This document shows, one piece after another, positions 28,229 to 38,533 of a DNA stretch of 64,000 bases. Position 1 is the first letter of the stretch, and each line of letters opens with the position of its first letter. Origin of the DNA: Thalassotalea sp. (GTDB lineage Bacteria > Pseudomonadota > Gammaproteobacteria > Enterobacterales > Alteromonadaceae); assembly GCA_029237915.1 (NCBI GenBank), contig JAQWHD010000054.1:1-64000 (forward strand). The letters are read 5' to 3'. The notes below the pieces were generated by a model. The model was not told the origin of the DNA, did not search any database, and saw only the letters and a list, made by a program, of their open reading frames with translations. The position numbers and the translations under genes are program-made.

Positions 28229-29065
28229 TTACTCTGCAACCAACACGTCACATTTAAAAAAGGCACCGTTGCCATCATCTACCGCGTTAACTAACTTAGG
28301 TAGCAGCTCCTGCATTTTCTGCATTAATGTCCACGGTGGGTTAATGACTAACATGCCTGAAGAGGTCATGCCACGCTCATCAGTATCAGCAGACAAACCC
28401 AGTTCAAAGCGCTGTATATCTTTAATACCACTTTTAATAAAACTATTCTCAAGCTTGTCTATACGGACTCTATCAACCACTGGGTACCAAATAGCGTAAG
28501 TGCCTGATGGAAATTTTTTGTGAGCTTTAGCAACGGTTCTAAATACCTTGTCGTAATCTGTTTTGATTTCATACGGTGGGTCAATTAATACAAAAGCTCG
28601 GCGTGAGATTGGCGGCACAATAGAGAGTAAACCAGCAAAACCATCTCCTTGTTTTACTTTTACGCGGCGTGATTGGCGAATATTCTCATTAAGTAATTCA
28701 AAGTCTGTTGGGTGAAGTTCAAACAACCAGGCTTTGTCTTCATCACGTAAAAAATGTTGTGCTATAACTGGTGAACCGGGATAAAAGTCTAATTTATTGG
28801 CGTCGTTATGTACTTCAATGGCCCGAAAGTATTCTCTAAGTTCAGGAAAATCATCAGCCGATAATTTGGCTATGCCATTTAAGTACTCACCTACTTTTTG
28901 TGAATGCTCAGAGTTTAAATTAAATAAACCAGCACCAGAATGAGTATCTATATAGTCAAATACTTTATCTTTTTGCCCCATATAATCAAGGATCTCTACC
29001 TGTACTATGTGTTTAAGTACATCGGCAAAATTTCCTGCATGGAACGAATGGCGGTAGCTGAGCAT
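28229..29065 (-). CDS. rlmJ: 23S rRNA (adenine2030-N6)-methyltransferase RlmJ
   Basis: The 278-residue product opens MLSYRHSFHAGNFADVLKH, diagnostic for RlmJ, and has DTHSGAGLF (SAM loop) and the N6-adenine catalytic motif DPPYE in VLIDPPYEIK. GMLVINPPWTL near the C-terminus completes the family pattern. It methylates A2030 of 23S rRNA. It converges with recQ and lies ahead of ubiA in the opposite sense of transcription order (ubiA is upstream on the minus strand, 27 bases away). Confidence 0.97.
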   Translation of the reverse strand: MLSYRHSFHAGNFADVLKHIVQVEILDYMGQKDKVFDYIDTHSGAGLFNLNSEHSQKVGEYLNGIAKLSADDFPELREYFRAIEVHNDANKLDFYPGSPVIAQHFLRDEDKAWLFELHPTDFELLNENIRQSRRVKVKQGDGFAGLLSIVPPISRRAFVLIDPPYEIKTDYDKVFRTVAKAHKKFPSGTYAIWYPVVDRVRIDKLENSFIKSGIKDIQRFELGLSADTDERGMTSSGMLVINPPWTLMQKMQELLPKLVNAVDDGNGAFFKCDVLVAE

Positions 29066-29092
29066 AAAATTTCCTAAATATGTGAGTGCTAT

Positions 29093-29950
29093 TTAATATT
29101 GCAATATTATAGCGAGTAAGATGATAAATAACCCGTAATGATTATTTAAAAATGCTTGAAAACATTTATCTCTAGCCCTGTCTTTGATTAAAATTTGTTG
29201 ATAGCAGAAAGTTCCAGCGACAAGTGCTAGCGCAAAATAATAAAACAAATTAAATTGTTGCAGCTGACCTACTTTCACCAACAACATCAAGGTGGTTAGT
29301 TGTAATAAAGCGATAATGAGTTTATCGAATTTGCCAAATACTACAGCTGTTGATTTAACACCGATAAGGATGTCATCGTCGCGGTCAACCATTGCATACA
29401 TAGTATCGTAAGCTACGGTCCAAATTAAATTAGTAAAGAATAATAACCAAGCAATAAGTGGAACTTCACCTCTAAGCTCTGCAAAAGCCATGATCATTCC
29501 CCAGCTAAAGGCAGCACCTAAAACAACTTGCGGAAAGTGAGTGTAGCGTTTCATAAAAGGGTAGCTAGTTGCTAGTAACACAGCGACGACAGATAAAGAA
29601 ATAGTAAACCAAGAAAGTGTTAACACTAGACCTAAAGCGATAGTGATTAGAGCCGCGAAAACAAATAACGCTTGTTTAGAAGTCATTAAGCCACTGACTA
29701 ATGGCCTTTGCTCTGTTCTTTTTACCTTGCCATCGACTTTACGATCGGCCAAGTCGTTAATAACACAGCCGGCACTGCGCATAACCAAAACACCTAGTGA
29801 AAAAATTAAAATTAAGTGCCAAGGCGGAGTATGTTCATAAGCAACCCAAAGAGCCCAAAGAGTTGGCCATAGCAACAGGTATGAACCTATAGGCTTATCG
29901 AACCGGGTAATAAGTTTTATTGCGTGCCATGAAGGCATAAAAGTTGGCAT
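29093..29950 (-). CDS. ubiA: 4-hydroxybenzoate polyprenyltransferase UbiA
   Basis: The 285-residue membrane protein carries the two aspartate-rich motifs of UbiA: NDLADRKVDGKVKRT near residue 75 and DTMYAMVDRDDDI near residue 190, which bind the Mg-prenyl diphosphate. About eight further hydrophobic helices are visible. It attaches the octaprenyl chain to 4-hydroxybenzoate in ubiquinone synthesis. An internal Met5 is an alternative start. In E. coli ubiC and ubiA form an operon; here ubiC lies 2.2 kb away next to glpG. Confidence 0.97.
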   Translation of the reverse strand: MPTFMPSWHAIKLITRFDKPIGSYLLLWPTLWALWVAYEHTPPWHLILIFSLGVLVMRSAGCVINDLADRKVDGKVKRTEQRPLVSGLMTSKQALFVFAALITIALGLVLTLSWFTISLSVVAVLLATSYPFMKRYTHFPQVVLGAAFSWGMIMAFAELRGEVPLIAWLLFFTNLIWTVAYDTMYAMVDRDDDILIGVKSTAVVFGKFDKLIIALLQLTTLMLLVKVGQLQQFNLFYYFALALVAGTFCYQQILIKDRARDKCFQAFLNNHYGLFIILLAIILQY

Positions 29951-30127
29951 CTATGATCCTAAATTTTGATTTACAACTATTCTTAAAAGTATCCAACATA
30001 CGTATTCAACTATTATATGCTGAATTCGTTAACAAATATTCAAATTTAAGCAGGTTTTTTCAAGTAAAATAACCGACTATTGATTTGTACCTTATGATTG
30101 TCTACCTCTGTGGAATTTAATATTTAA

Positions 30128-31477
30128 ATGCCTTTATTTAATACCAAAGCCTTAAAGTCGAGTGTAAAACTTGCTTGGCCTATCTCTTTGCAAAACATGC
30201 TAGTGACTATGCTCAGCATGATTGATGTCATGATGGTGAGTCATTTAGGTAATGCCTCTGTTGCTGCTGTAGGTCTTGGTAATCGTGTGCAGTTTGTCGT
30301 TTTAGTTATTGTTACGGGTCTTTCTTGGGGAGTAGGGATTCTTTCGGCTCAATATTACGGTGCGGGTAATACCCAAAAGATCAGACGCTCAATTTTAATG
30401 GGTGCCATTTTAAGTTTTGTCGGTCTGTTACCTGTTGTTATTTTATCGTTTTATTTTGCCGGTAGTGTTATCTCTTTGGGCAGTACCGATGCCGATGTAA
30501 TTGCTATTGGTGAAAGTTATTTGTGGATAACTATGCCAAGCCTAATATTTGTTGGCGCAAGTATGGTTATCGAAAATGCTTTACGCAGTGTTCATCAAGT
30601 TAAATTGCTGATGTTCTTAAGTTTTTTTGCCATCTTGTTAAATATAATTTTAAATTATTGGTTAATCAATGGCGGTTTAGGCATTCCTGCACTTGATGTT
30701 GACGGTGCAGCTATTGCCACTACCGCATCAAGGGTATTACATTTAGTGCTGCTGTTTTCAGTATTAACAGTAATAAAACATAAAATAAAACCAACCCGCC
30801 GAGACGTTAAATCGTTAGTTAAATTCCAACCTTGGAAAAAATTAGTGAAGTTAGTGCTGCCGCTGATGTTTAGTTTTGGCGTTTGGTCTGTGGGAACCTT
30901 TGTGTATCAACTTATCTATGGCCGTTTGGGCACACAAGAGTTAGCTGTTATCAGTGTACTGGTTCCGGTGGAAGGTATGTTTATGTCACTATTTTTTGGC
31001 TTCGCTTCTGCGTGTTCTATTATGGTTGGCCATCGTCTTGGCGCCAATAAGTTTGATGAAGCTTGGGATGTTGGTAGAACCTTTGCCTTGTTAGCTCCTA
31101 TTGTCGCGATTGGTTTAGGCGGTGTTTTATTATTAATAGAGCCGATCGTATTCATGCCTTTCAGTGATATGCCGAGTGAAACCCTAGCCATGGCATCGGA
31201 AGTATTTTTAATTATCGCCTTATGTGCTTGGATTAAGATAACCAATATGACCTTAGCTATGGGCATACTTAGAGCCGGCGGTGAAACCAAAGCTTGTTTG
31301 TATATAGACACGTTCGGTATGTGGATGGTGAGTATTCCATTAACTTTGTTAGCTGCATTTTATTTTGAGTTGCCGATGTTTTGGGTGGTATTAACGGCCT
31401 ATTCTGAAGAAGTGTGTAAATTCTTCTTATTTGGCTGGAAGGTAAGCCAGAAAAGGTGGTTGAAAAACTTAACTTAA
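30128..31477 (+). CDS. MATE-family multidrug/sodium antiporter
   Basis: The 449-residue protein has twelve predicted helices and MATE landmarks: LAWPISLQNMLVTMLSMIDVMMVSHLG in helix 1, then GLGNRVQFV, and a second-half counterpart LVKLVLPLMFSFGVWSVGTF. It belongs to the NorM/MdtK-like branch, which exports cationic drugs in exchange for Na+ or H+. The substrate is not deducible. The gene stands alone, without a regulator next to it, and has a poor ribosome site (AATTTAATATTTAA before ATG). Confidence 0.9.
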   Translation: MPLFNTKALKSSVKLAWPISLQNMLVTMLSMIDVMMVSHLGNASVAAVGLGNRVQFVVLVIVTGLSWGVGILSAQYYGAGNTQKIRRSILMGAILSFVGLLPVVILSFYFAGSVISLGSTDADVIAIGESYLWITMPSLIFVGASMVIENALRSVHQVKLLMFLSFFAILLNIILNYWLINGGLGIPALDVDGAAIATTASRVLHLVLLFSVLTVIKHKIKPTRRDVKSLVKFQPWKKLVKLVLPLMFSFGVWSVGTFVYQLIYGRLGTQELAVISVLVPVEGMFMSLFFGFASACSIMVGHRLGANKFDEAWDVGRTFALLAPIVAIGLGGVLLLIEPIVFMPFSDMPSETLAMASEVFLIIALCAWIKITNMTLAMGILRAGGETKACLYIDTFGMWMVSIPLTLLAAFYFELPMFWVVLTAYSEEVCKFFLFGWKVSQKRWLKNLT

Positions 31478-31636
31478 TATTATTAAAGATTAAAAAATAT
31501 CTATAATTTATGATGCTTATATTTTTTTGATTAAATATCATAAGCTTAACTTTTCAGTTATTTATAGTGATTTAATCATAAAAAATTCTAATTACTCACT
31601 AAAGTTAGTGTGCACTTCATTGAATAAGGAATTATT

Positions 31637-32059
31637 ATGAAACGTTCACTTACTATTACAAGCACGTTAATCGCTTTACTATCACTCCCTGTACTTGCTG
31701 ATGAACAGCATACTTATACTTTTTCTGCAGGAGATAATAGCTTAGCCACTGAATTATGTTTGGCTGCCGTAACTAATGATTTAGCAGCGACAAAAAAGAA
31801 AATTAGAAGTATCGGTTTACTAGATGGCGTTAGCTCAACCCAAAGGGTTAAGAACGCTACTCGAAATATTTCCTGTAATGATATGAACCTAATGACGTTT
31901 ACTGCAGAATATGGCGCTAGTGATACCTTCGAGTATCTCAATAAAAGAGGCGTTAAAATGTACCGAATAGATACTGATGAAGTCAGAATTATTGATTTAG
32001 CTAGGCAAAAACGAGCTGCTCTTGGTGGTCATACCCTAGTGATTATTAGTAGTAAATAA
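31637..32059 (+). CDS. Exported DUF3718-like protein
   Basis: The 140-residue product has a signal peptide (MKRSLTITSTLIALLSLPVLA). The mature part contains DNSLATELCLAAVTNDL and ISCNDMNLMTFTAEYGASDT: a pair of cysteines about 50 residues apart in contexts like DUF3718 (a short domain of unknown function common in Shewanella and relatives). Its C-terminal 40 residues (beginning KRGVKMYRIDTDEVR) are beyond what I know of the domain. AAGGA lies 7 bases ahead of the ATG. Function unknown; the cysteines may form a periplasmic disulfide. Confidence 0.65.
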   Translation: MKRSLTITSTLIALLSLPVLADEQHTYTFSAGDNSLATELCLAAVTNDLAATKKKIRSIGLLDGVSSTQRVKNATRNISCNDMNLMTFTAEYGASDTFEYLNKRGVKMYRIDTDEVRIIDLARQKRAALGGHTLVIISSK

Positions 32060-32106
32060 GCTGGTAAACAGATAACAGGGAGTTATATATATTCCCTGTC
32101 AATTGG

Positions 32107-32667
32107 TTATTTATAGGCGGGTGAGCTAGGTAAAAAAACTTCAGCTACCATCAAAGGTTTGCCTTCTATGGTAAATATAGAGCGTCGACCCCAAAGGTTG
32201 TGGGTAATTGACAAGTTCAACATTGCTGCAAGCTCGCACACTCTCTGGTTGGGTTTTATCTCGGCAACTTCTAGCACTTCTCTGTGTAATTTAGGGTTGT
32301 TAAAAAGCACTTGCCCTAGAGGTTGTTCACCTAAATTGGCTAGTGCTTGTTGCTCGCCGGTAAGAGATTTTAATGGGAGTAAGCTGCGGGCAAATACTTG
32401 CGGAATACCATCGCAAATTAATAGCACTTCACGAATAAGAACATCCTCACCTTCCGCAATATTATTATTTGCCTCTAATTTTGAGCAAGGTTCAACTTGT
32501 TGACCAATTACATGCACTTGAAACTTATCGCATTGACCTTTTAAGCGTGCGGTAAGTGATTCAGGATCTAATAACCAATCATGCAATGACGCTGTTTTAG
32601 GCGCATGCTTAGCATTAATCCAATTTACATTTAAACCTATAGGGAATTGTTGTTGAAATTCGATCAT
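32107..32667 (-). CDS. ubiC: Chorismate lyase UbiC
   Basis: UbiC splits chorismate to 4-hydroxybenzoate and pyruvate, the first step of ubiquinone synthesis. The 186-residue product has the family blocks LHDWLLDPESLTARLK, IREVLLICDG with the substrate Arg, LGEQPLGQVLF and the C-terminal LWGRRSIF plus VAEVFLPS with the catalytic Glu. It overlaps the end of glpG by ATGA and is probably the last gene of glpE-glpG-ubiC, an unusual home for it. The product feeds UbiA, encoded 2.2 kb away. Confidence 0.95.
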   Translation of the reverse strand: MIEFQQQFPIGLNVNWINAKHAPKTASLHDWLLDPESLTARLKGQCDKFQVHVIGQQVEPCSKLEANNNIAEGEDVLIREVLLICDGIPQVFARSLLPLKSLTGEQQALANLGEQPLGQVLFNNPKLHREVLEVAEIKPNQRVCELAAMLNLSITHNLWGRRSIFTIEGKPLMVAEVFLPSSPAYK

Positions 32668-33542
32668 CTTTTATTAACTTTACCTAGCATTGTGGCGTAA
32701 CCCATTCCAGCTAAAAGCCCAACTAGATGAGCCGTATTAGCGACATTAATCGGCATAAAGTCAGTAAACCCTAACACTAACCAAAACAGCATGAAACCAA
32801 TGATAGAGGTAGATAAATGGATGCCCCTACCTGGGTTTAAATGTCCATAGATCCAAGCAAAACCGAGTACAGCATAAACAACGCCAGATAAACCACCAAA
32901 GTTGGGTCCTGATATGAAAAACTGTGCAACATTGGAAAGCAGTGCTGAAAGTAGAAAGATTGAAACTATGTGCTTTAACCCTAAAACCTTTTCAATTTGC
33001 CCGCCTATTTGCCACCACCACATAGTATTAAACGCAATATGGAGTATGGAAAAGTGAAAAATAGCGGGGGTAATTAAGCGCCAAGGTTGGCTAAATGTTT
33101 GGTTTAAATCACCATCAATATTAAACTTTAATAGGTTGAAACTGGCATCGAAAAAATATAAAAAAGTAGCGGCAAATACAGCCCAGCACATGGCAAATAT
33201 TATTAAGGTAAAAGGACCCGCTTGGCTTAAAAAGTTGGTTTTTACTTGCTGATAGAATTGGCCATTAGTATTTAATTTGACGCTTCTGCTTTGATCCCAA
33301 GCAACTTGTTGGTACTTAGGATGATGCGGATTATTAATAAACTGTTCAAACTCTACGCGAGAGCGGGTTAGGTCTTCTTCCAAGCACAGTACAGCCCAAC
33401 CATCGATAGTGCCATTGTCATCTTTAGCAGCTTCAGTACCTGACTTAATGCCAATGCTTTGTAAGTAGTGGCTAAAGTTTAAAGCGATGGATTTTTGCTG
33501 AACATTAACTAATGGCACTAAGCCTGAAGGCCCTAAGGACAT
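32664..33542 (-). CDS. glpG: Rhomboid intramembrane serine protease GlpG
   Basis: The 292-residue protein has a soluble N-terminal domain (to about residue 100) and six membrane helices. The catalytic dyad is visible: GGLSGVVYAVLG gives Ser219, and NTAHLVGLLAGM gives His272; the HxxxN helix reads HFSILHIAFNTMWWWQIG. It cleaves transmembrane substrates in the inner membrane. The gene lies 1 base after glpE and overlaps ubiC. glpR, the third member in E. coli, is absent. Confidence 0.95.
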   Translation of the reverse strand: MSLGPSGLVPLVNVQQKSIALNFSHYLQSIGIKSGTEAAKDDNGTIDGWAVLCLEEDLTRSRVEFEQFINNPHHPKYQQVAWDQSRSVKLNTNGQFYQQVKTNFLSQAGPFTLIIFAMCWAVFAATFLYFFDASFNLLKFNIDGDLNQTFSQPWRLITPAIFHFSILHIAFNTMWWWQIGGQIEKVLGLKHIVSIFLLSALLSNVAQFFISGPNFGGLSGVVYAVLGFAWIYGHLNPGRGIHLSTSIIGFMLFWLVLGFTDFMPINVANTAHLVGLLAGMGYATMLGKVNKR

Positions 33543-33543
33543 G

Positions 33544-33879
33544 CTAATTCGCTTCTACGTTGTCGGGGTGTAATAAGCCCCATTGTTCAAAACCACCATC
33601 TAGTGAATAAACGTCACTAAAATCTTGGCTAATTAAGAATTGTGCCGCTTGTTGTGATGAAATGCCGTGATAACAACAAACCACCGTTGGCTCATCAAAA
33701 TCTAAATCACGAAGTACATCGGTGATGTTGTCATTAGTTAAATGTATTGCTCCCGGAATATGACTAGTCGCATAAGAATTAGCATCTCGAATATCTAAGA
33801 TAATGTATTGTTTTTGTGGTAAACCAAGATTAACTTGCTCTACATTGATATGTTTAAAAGTAGCTTCGGTGTGCGACAT
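33544..33879 (-). CDS. glpE: Thiosulfate sulfurtransferase GlpE (single-domain rhodanese)
   Basis: The 111-residue rhodanese carries the active-site cysteine in VVCCYHGISSQQAAQF, the six-residue loop that defines sulfur acceptors, and the end block VYSLDGGFEQW. GlpE transfers sulfane sulfur to cyanide or thioredoxin in vitro; its physiological partner is not settled. It starts the glpE-glpG-ubiC cluster, downstream of the tdh terminator. Confidence 0.95.
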   Translation of the reverse strand: MSHTEATFKHINVEQVNLGLPQKQYIILDIRDANSYATSHIPGAIHLTNDNITDVLRDLDFDEPTVVCCYHGISSQQAAQFLISQDFSDVYSLDGGFEQWGLLHPDNVEAN

Positions 33880-33930
33880 GAATGTTTCTCATAATGTATA
33901 TTGTCTTGATTCTAGCAAATGCATCAGATA

Positions 33931-33969
33931 CAAAAAAGCCTACTGAGCATCTTATAGCAAGTAGGCTTG
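33931..33969 (-). terminator. Rho-independent terminator of kbl-tdh
   Basis: On the minus strand AAGCCTAC pairs with GTAGGCTT across a 17-base loop and is followed by a T run. It lies between the tdh stop and the glpE start. Confidence 0.85.
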
Positions 33970-34008
33970 TAATATCTGTTTAATTAAACAGGTATAAATG
34001 GGTAAATA

Positions 34009-35037
34009 TTAATCCCAGCTTAGAATAACTTTACCTGAATTACCCGATAACATGGCATCAAAACCTTGTTGAAATTCATCAATAGGGAAGTGATGAGTAA
34101 TGATAGGTGTTAAGTCTAAACCTGATTGAATAAGACTAGCCATCTTGTACCAAGTCTCAAACATTTCACGACCGTAAATACCTTTAATGGTTAAACCTTT
34201 AAAGATAATTTGGCTCCAATCAATGGCCATGTCTTGCCCAGGAATACCTAGCATGGCAATTTTTCCGCCGTTGTTCATATTCGCTAACATGTCAGTGAAT
34301 GCCATAGGTACGCCGGACATTTCCATGCCAACATCAAAGCCTTCGGTCATGCCTAACTCGTTCATCACATCTTTTAGGTTTTCGTTAGCTACGTTCACTG
34401 CGCGGGTTGCGCCCATTTTACGTGCTAAGTCTAAACGGTATTCGTTAATGTCAGTAATTACTACATGGCGAGCACCAACGTGTTTAGCAACCGCTGCAGC
34501 CATAATGCCGATAGGACCTGCGCCAGTGATTAATACATCTTCACCCACTAAATCAAATGATAAAGCTGTGTGTACGGCATTACCAAATGGGTCAAATACT
34601 GCAGCTAAATCATCTGAGATTTCATCCGGTAACTTAAATGCATTGTAAGCTGGAATAACTAAGTACTCAGCAAAAGAGCCAGTACGGTCAACACCAACGC
34701 CGATAGTGTTACGACATAAATGGGTACGACCGCCACGGCAATTTCGACAATGACCACAAGTAATGTGGCCTTCACCAGAGACTCTGTCGCCCTCAATAAA
34801 GCCCTTTACTTCACTGCCCATACCAACAACAACACCGGCGTATTCATGGCCAACGACCATAGGTACTGGAATCGTTTTTTGTGACCATTCATCCCAGTTA
34901 TATATGTGGATGTCGGTACCACAAATTGCAGTTTTCTTAATTTTGATTAATAAATCGTTTGGACCAACCTCTGGCTTAGGTGAATCGGTCATCCAAATGC
35001 CCGGCTGTGCTTTTAATTTAGCTAATGATTTCATCAT
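34009..35037 (-). CDS. tdh: L-threonine 3-dehydrogenase
   Basis: Tdh oxidises L-threonine to 2-amino-3-ketobutyrate with NAD. The 342-residue zinc alcohol-dehydrogenase-type protein has the catalytic zinc Cys in [22 protein letters not shown], the structural zinc cluster [15 protein letters not shown] and a Rossmann loop [11 protein letters not shown]. It follows kbl by 6 bases, and Kbl takes the unstable product. Two adjacent ATG codons open the gene; AGGAT precedes them. A terminator follows. Confidence 0.98.
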   Translation of the reverse strand: MMKSLAKLKAQPGIWMTDSPKPEVGPNDLLIKIKKTAICGTDIHIYNWDEWSQKTIPVPMVVGHEYAGVVVGMGSEVKGFIEGDRVSGEGHITCGHCRNCRGGRTHLCRNTIGVGVDRTGSFAEYLVIPAYNAFKLPDEISDDLAAVFDPFGNAVHTALSFDLVGEDVLITGAGPIGIMAAAVAKHVGARHVVITDINEYRLDLARKMGATRAVNVANENLKDVMNELGMTEGFDVGMEMSGVPMAFTDMLANMNNGGKIAMLGIPGQDMAIDWSQIIFKGLTIKGIYGREMFETWYKMASLIQSGLDLTPIITHHFPIDEFQQGFDAMLSGNSGKVILSWD

Positions 35038-35043
35038 GATATC

Positions 35044-36237
35044 CTACACTATGCCCATGTCTTTACCTATACGGGTAAAGGCTGCAATGGCTTTATCTAT
35101 TTGCTCTATGCTATGCGCTGCGGATATCTGCGTACGAATACGTGCTTGGCCTTTTGGCACAACAGGGAATGAGAAACCAATGACGTAAATGCCTTCACTT
35201 AATAAGCGATTAGCCATATCTGCAGCAATTTTAGCATCGCCTAACATTACAGGAATGATAGCGTGATCGGCACCGCCACAAGTAAAGCCAGCAGCTTCCA
35301 TGTTGGTTCTGAAATAACTGGCATTACTTTTCAGCTTGGCGCGTAAATCGCCGCCATTAGCTAACATGTCAATCACTCGAATTGATGCCGTTACAATCGC
35401 TGGCGCTAATGAGTTTGAAAATAAGTACGGACGAGAGCGTTGACGTAACCATTCAACGATTTCTTTTTTACCAGAGGTAAAACCACCTGATGCGCCGCCC
35501 ATGGCTTTACCTAATGTACCGGTAATAATGTCAACACGGCCCATAACTTCACAATATTCATGTGAGCCACGACCTTCTTCACCAACAAAACCTACCGCGT
35601 GAGAGTCATCAACCATTACTAATGCGCCGTATTTATCGGCTAAGTCACATACACCTTTAAGGTTAGCAATAACGCCATCCATAGAAAATACGCCATCAGT
35701 GGCGATTAATTTAAAACGTGCTCCGGCTTCTGTTGCGGCAATTAACTGCTCTTCAAGAGCTGCCATGTCGTTGTTGGCATAACGGAAACGTTTAGCTTTA
35801 CATAAACGTACACCGTCAATGATTGATGCGTGGTTTAGTGCGTCAGAGATGATTGCATCTTCAGCGCCTAAGATGGTTTCAAATAAACCGGCGTTGGCAT
35901 CAAAACATGAAGAATAAAGAATGGTGTCTTCCATACCTAGGAAGTTAGAGAGCTTATTTTCTAAGGTTTTATGAATATCTTGCGTGCCACAAATAAAACG
36001 TACCGACGCCATACCAAAACCATGGTCGTCTAAGCCGTCTTTTGCTGCTTGGATCAGAGTAGGGTGGTTGGCTAACCCTAAGTAGTTGTTGGCACAAAAG
36101 TTAACAACTTCTTCGCCGCTACTTACTGCAATATCTGCTTGTTGAGCGGTAGTGATTATTCGCTCAGCTTTATACAAACCTTCTTCTTTTACTTGGTCAA
36201 TTTGTTGTTGTAGGTGGTTAATAAAATTTGATGACAT
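35044..36237 (-). CDS. kbl: Glycine C-acetyltransferase (2-amino-3-ketobutyrate CoA ligase)
   Basis: Kbl cleaves 2-amino-3-ketobutyrate with CoA to glycine and acetyl-CoA, using PLP. The 397-residue alpha-oxoamine synthase has [31 protein letters not shown] and the PLP lysine motif [15 protein letters not shown]. It is the first gene of kbl-tdh. Its SD sequence (GAGG, 7 bases ahead) sits just after a perfect 11-bp inverted repeat in the leader. Confidence 0.98.
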   Translation of the reverse strand: MSSNFINHLQQQIDQVKEEGLYKAERIITTAQQADIAVSSGEEVVNFCANNYLGLANHPTLIQAAKDGLDDHGFGMASVRFICGTQDIHKTLENKLSNFLGMEDTILYSSCFDANAGLFETILGAEDAIISDALNHASIIDGVRLCKAKRFRYANNDMAALEEQLIAATEAGARFKLIATDGVFSMDGVIANLKGVCDLADKYGALVMVDDSHAVGFVGEEGRGSHEYCEVMGRVDIITGTLGKAMGGASGGFTSGKKEIVEWLRQRSRPYLFSNSLAPAIVTASIRVIDMLANGGDLRAKLKSNASYFRTNMEAAGFTCGGADHAIIPVMLGDAKIAADMANRLLSEGIYVIGFSFPVVPKGQARIRTQISAAHSIEQIDKAIAAFTRIGKDMGIV

Positions 36238-36248
36238 AGCAGCCTCAG

Positions 36249-36286
36249 TAAATGGTTATACGTAGGTGAATAGTGATAACCATTTA
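36249..36286. promoter_or_regulatory. Perfect 11-bp inverted repeat in the kbl leader
   Basis: TAAATGGTTAT (36249-36259) and ATAACCATTTA (36276-36286) are exact reverse complements with a 16-base spacer, 12 bases upstream of the kbl start codon. It can act as an RNA hairpin next to the SD or as an operator for a dimeric regulator. There is no T run, so it is not a terminator. Confidence 0.65.
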
Positions 36287-36380
36287 ATTCAAATGATATT
36301 AATTTATTCACCCTAAAATTTGGCGACATTGTACGCATAATTATAGCTAATGCCTATCCTTTGTTTAGATAAATAGTTGG

Positions 36381-37232
36381 CTAATCTGTCATCAAATATT
36401 GCCAGTGGAATCTTAGATGTTGCTCAATAAAGCTAGCGATAAAAAAGTAGCTATGATCATAGCCTTCTTGTCTATTTAACTGTATTGAAGCCCCTGCACT
36501 ACGAGCAACTGTCTCAATTGCTTCAGGCATGAGTTGTTCGCTTAAAAAATGATCCGCTAAACCTTGTTCAATTAATATAGGCAACTGTGGTTTATGCTTG
36601 GTAAGTAAATAACAAGCATCGTATTCTTGCCAGTTTTGTTGATTGCCGCCTAAATAGTTAGCTAATGCTTTTTGGCCCCAAGGACAATTTATTGGATTAG
36701 TTATTGGTGAAAACGCGGATACTGAGCTGTATTGATCTGGATTTTTAAAGGCGATAGTTAATGCGCCATGTCCACCCATCGAATGGCCTGAAATTGCCTT
36801 TTTGCTAGAAACGTCAAAGTTACTCTCGATAAGATCAGGTAATTCATTCACCACATAATCGTACATGTGGTAATGCCTATTCCAAGGCTCTTGCGTGGCA
36901 TTAACATAAAAACCAGCACCTAAGCCAAAGTCATAACTAGCATTTTCATCATCAGGTACATCATCACCCCTTGGGCTAGTATCTGGCATAACCAAAGCCA
37001 TACCTAATTGAGCGGCAATGCGTTGCGCTCCAGCTTTATGGCTAAAGTTTTCGTCATTACAGGTTAAGCCAGAGAGCCAATATAATACCGGCACTTTTTG
37101 TATTTGCGCTTGTGGTGGTAAATAAATAGCAAAAGTCATAGCACATTGCGTACTGCTTGCTTGGTGGCTAAAGCGTTTATGCCAGCCGCCAAACATTTTA
37201 TTTTCACTTAGCAGGGTTAATTGTTCACTCAT
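36381..37232 (-). CDS. fghA: S-formylglutathione hydrolase
   Basis: FghA hydrolyses S-formylglutathione to formate and glutathione, the second step of formaldehyde removal. The 283-residue esterase-D-type protein has VLYWLSGLTCNDENF, the nucleophile elbow GHSMGGHGAL (Ser near 150), LIEQGLADHFL (Asp) and a His in EGYDHSYFF. It lies 27 bases downstream of frmA on the same strand. Confidence 0.97.
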   Translation of the reverse strand: MSEQLTLLSENKMFGGWHKRFSHQASSTQCAMTFAIYLPPQAQIQKVPVLYWLSGLTCNDENFSHKAGAQRIAAQLGMALVMPDTSPRGDDVPDDENASYDFGLGAGFYVNATQEPWNRHYHMYDYVVNELPDLIESNFDVSSKKAISGHSMGGHGALTIAFKNPDQYSSVSAFSPITNPINCPWGQKALANYLGGNQQNWQEYDACYLLTKHKPQLPILIEQGLADHFLSEQLMPEAIETVARSAGASIQLNRQEGYDHSYFFIASFIEQHLRFHWQYLMTD

Positions 37233-37259
37233 TAATAAATAGCCTTATTGTCAAAAATT

Positions 37260-38431
<1,172 letters not shown>

Positions 38432-38533
38432 AGTGCATTATTTGCGATAACCCAAATGAAATTAAGTGTCTGATTGTAATAGAGGATTAGCGAGGTATAA
38501 TTTGTTTAATTAATTTTTTTAAGCGAAATCATT

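Noticed and set aside
32075-32099. Hairpin ACAGGGA/TCCCTGT between the DUF3718-like gene and ubiC
   Set aside because: The stem is only 7 bp and neither side has a T run, so I do not call it a terminator, although its convergent position would suit one.
34187-35188. Long plus-strand frames opposite tdh and kbl
   Set aside because: Both genes on the minus strand match their families over full length, and the opposite frames have no start signals or recognisable motifs.
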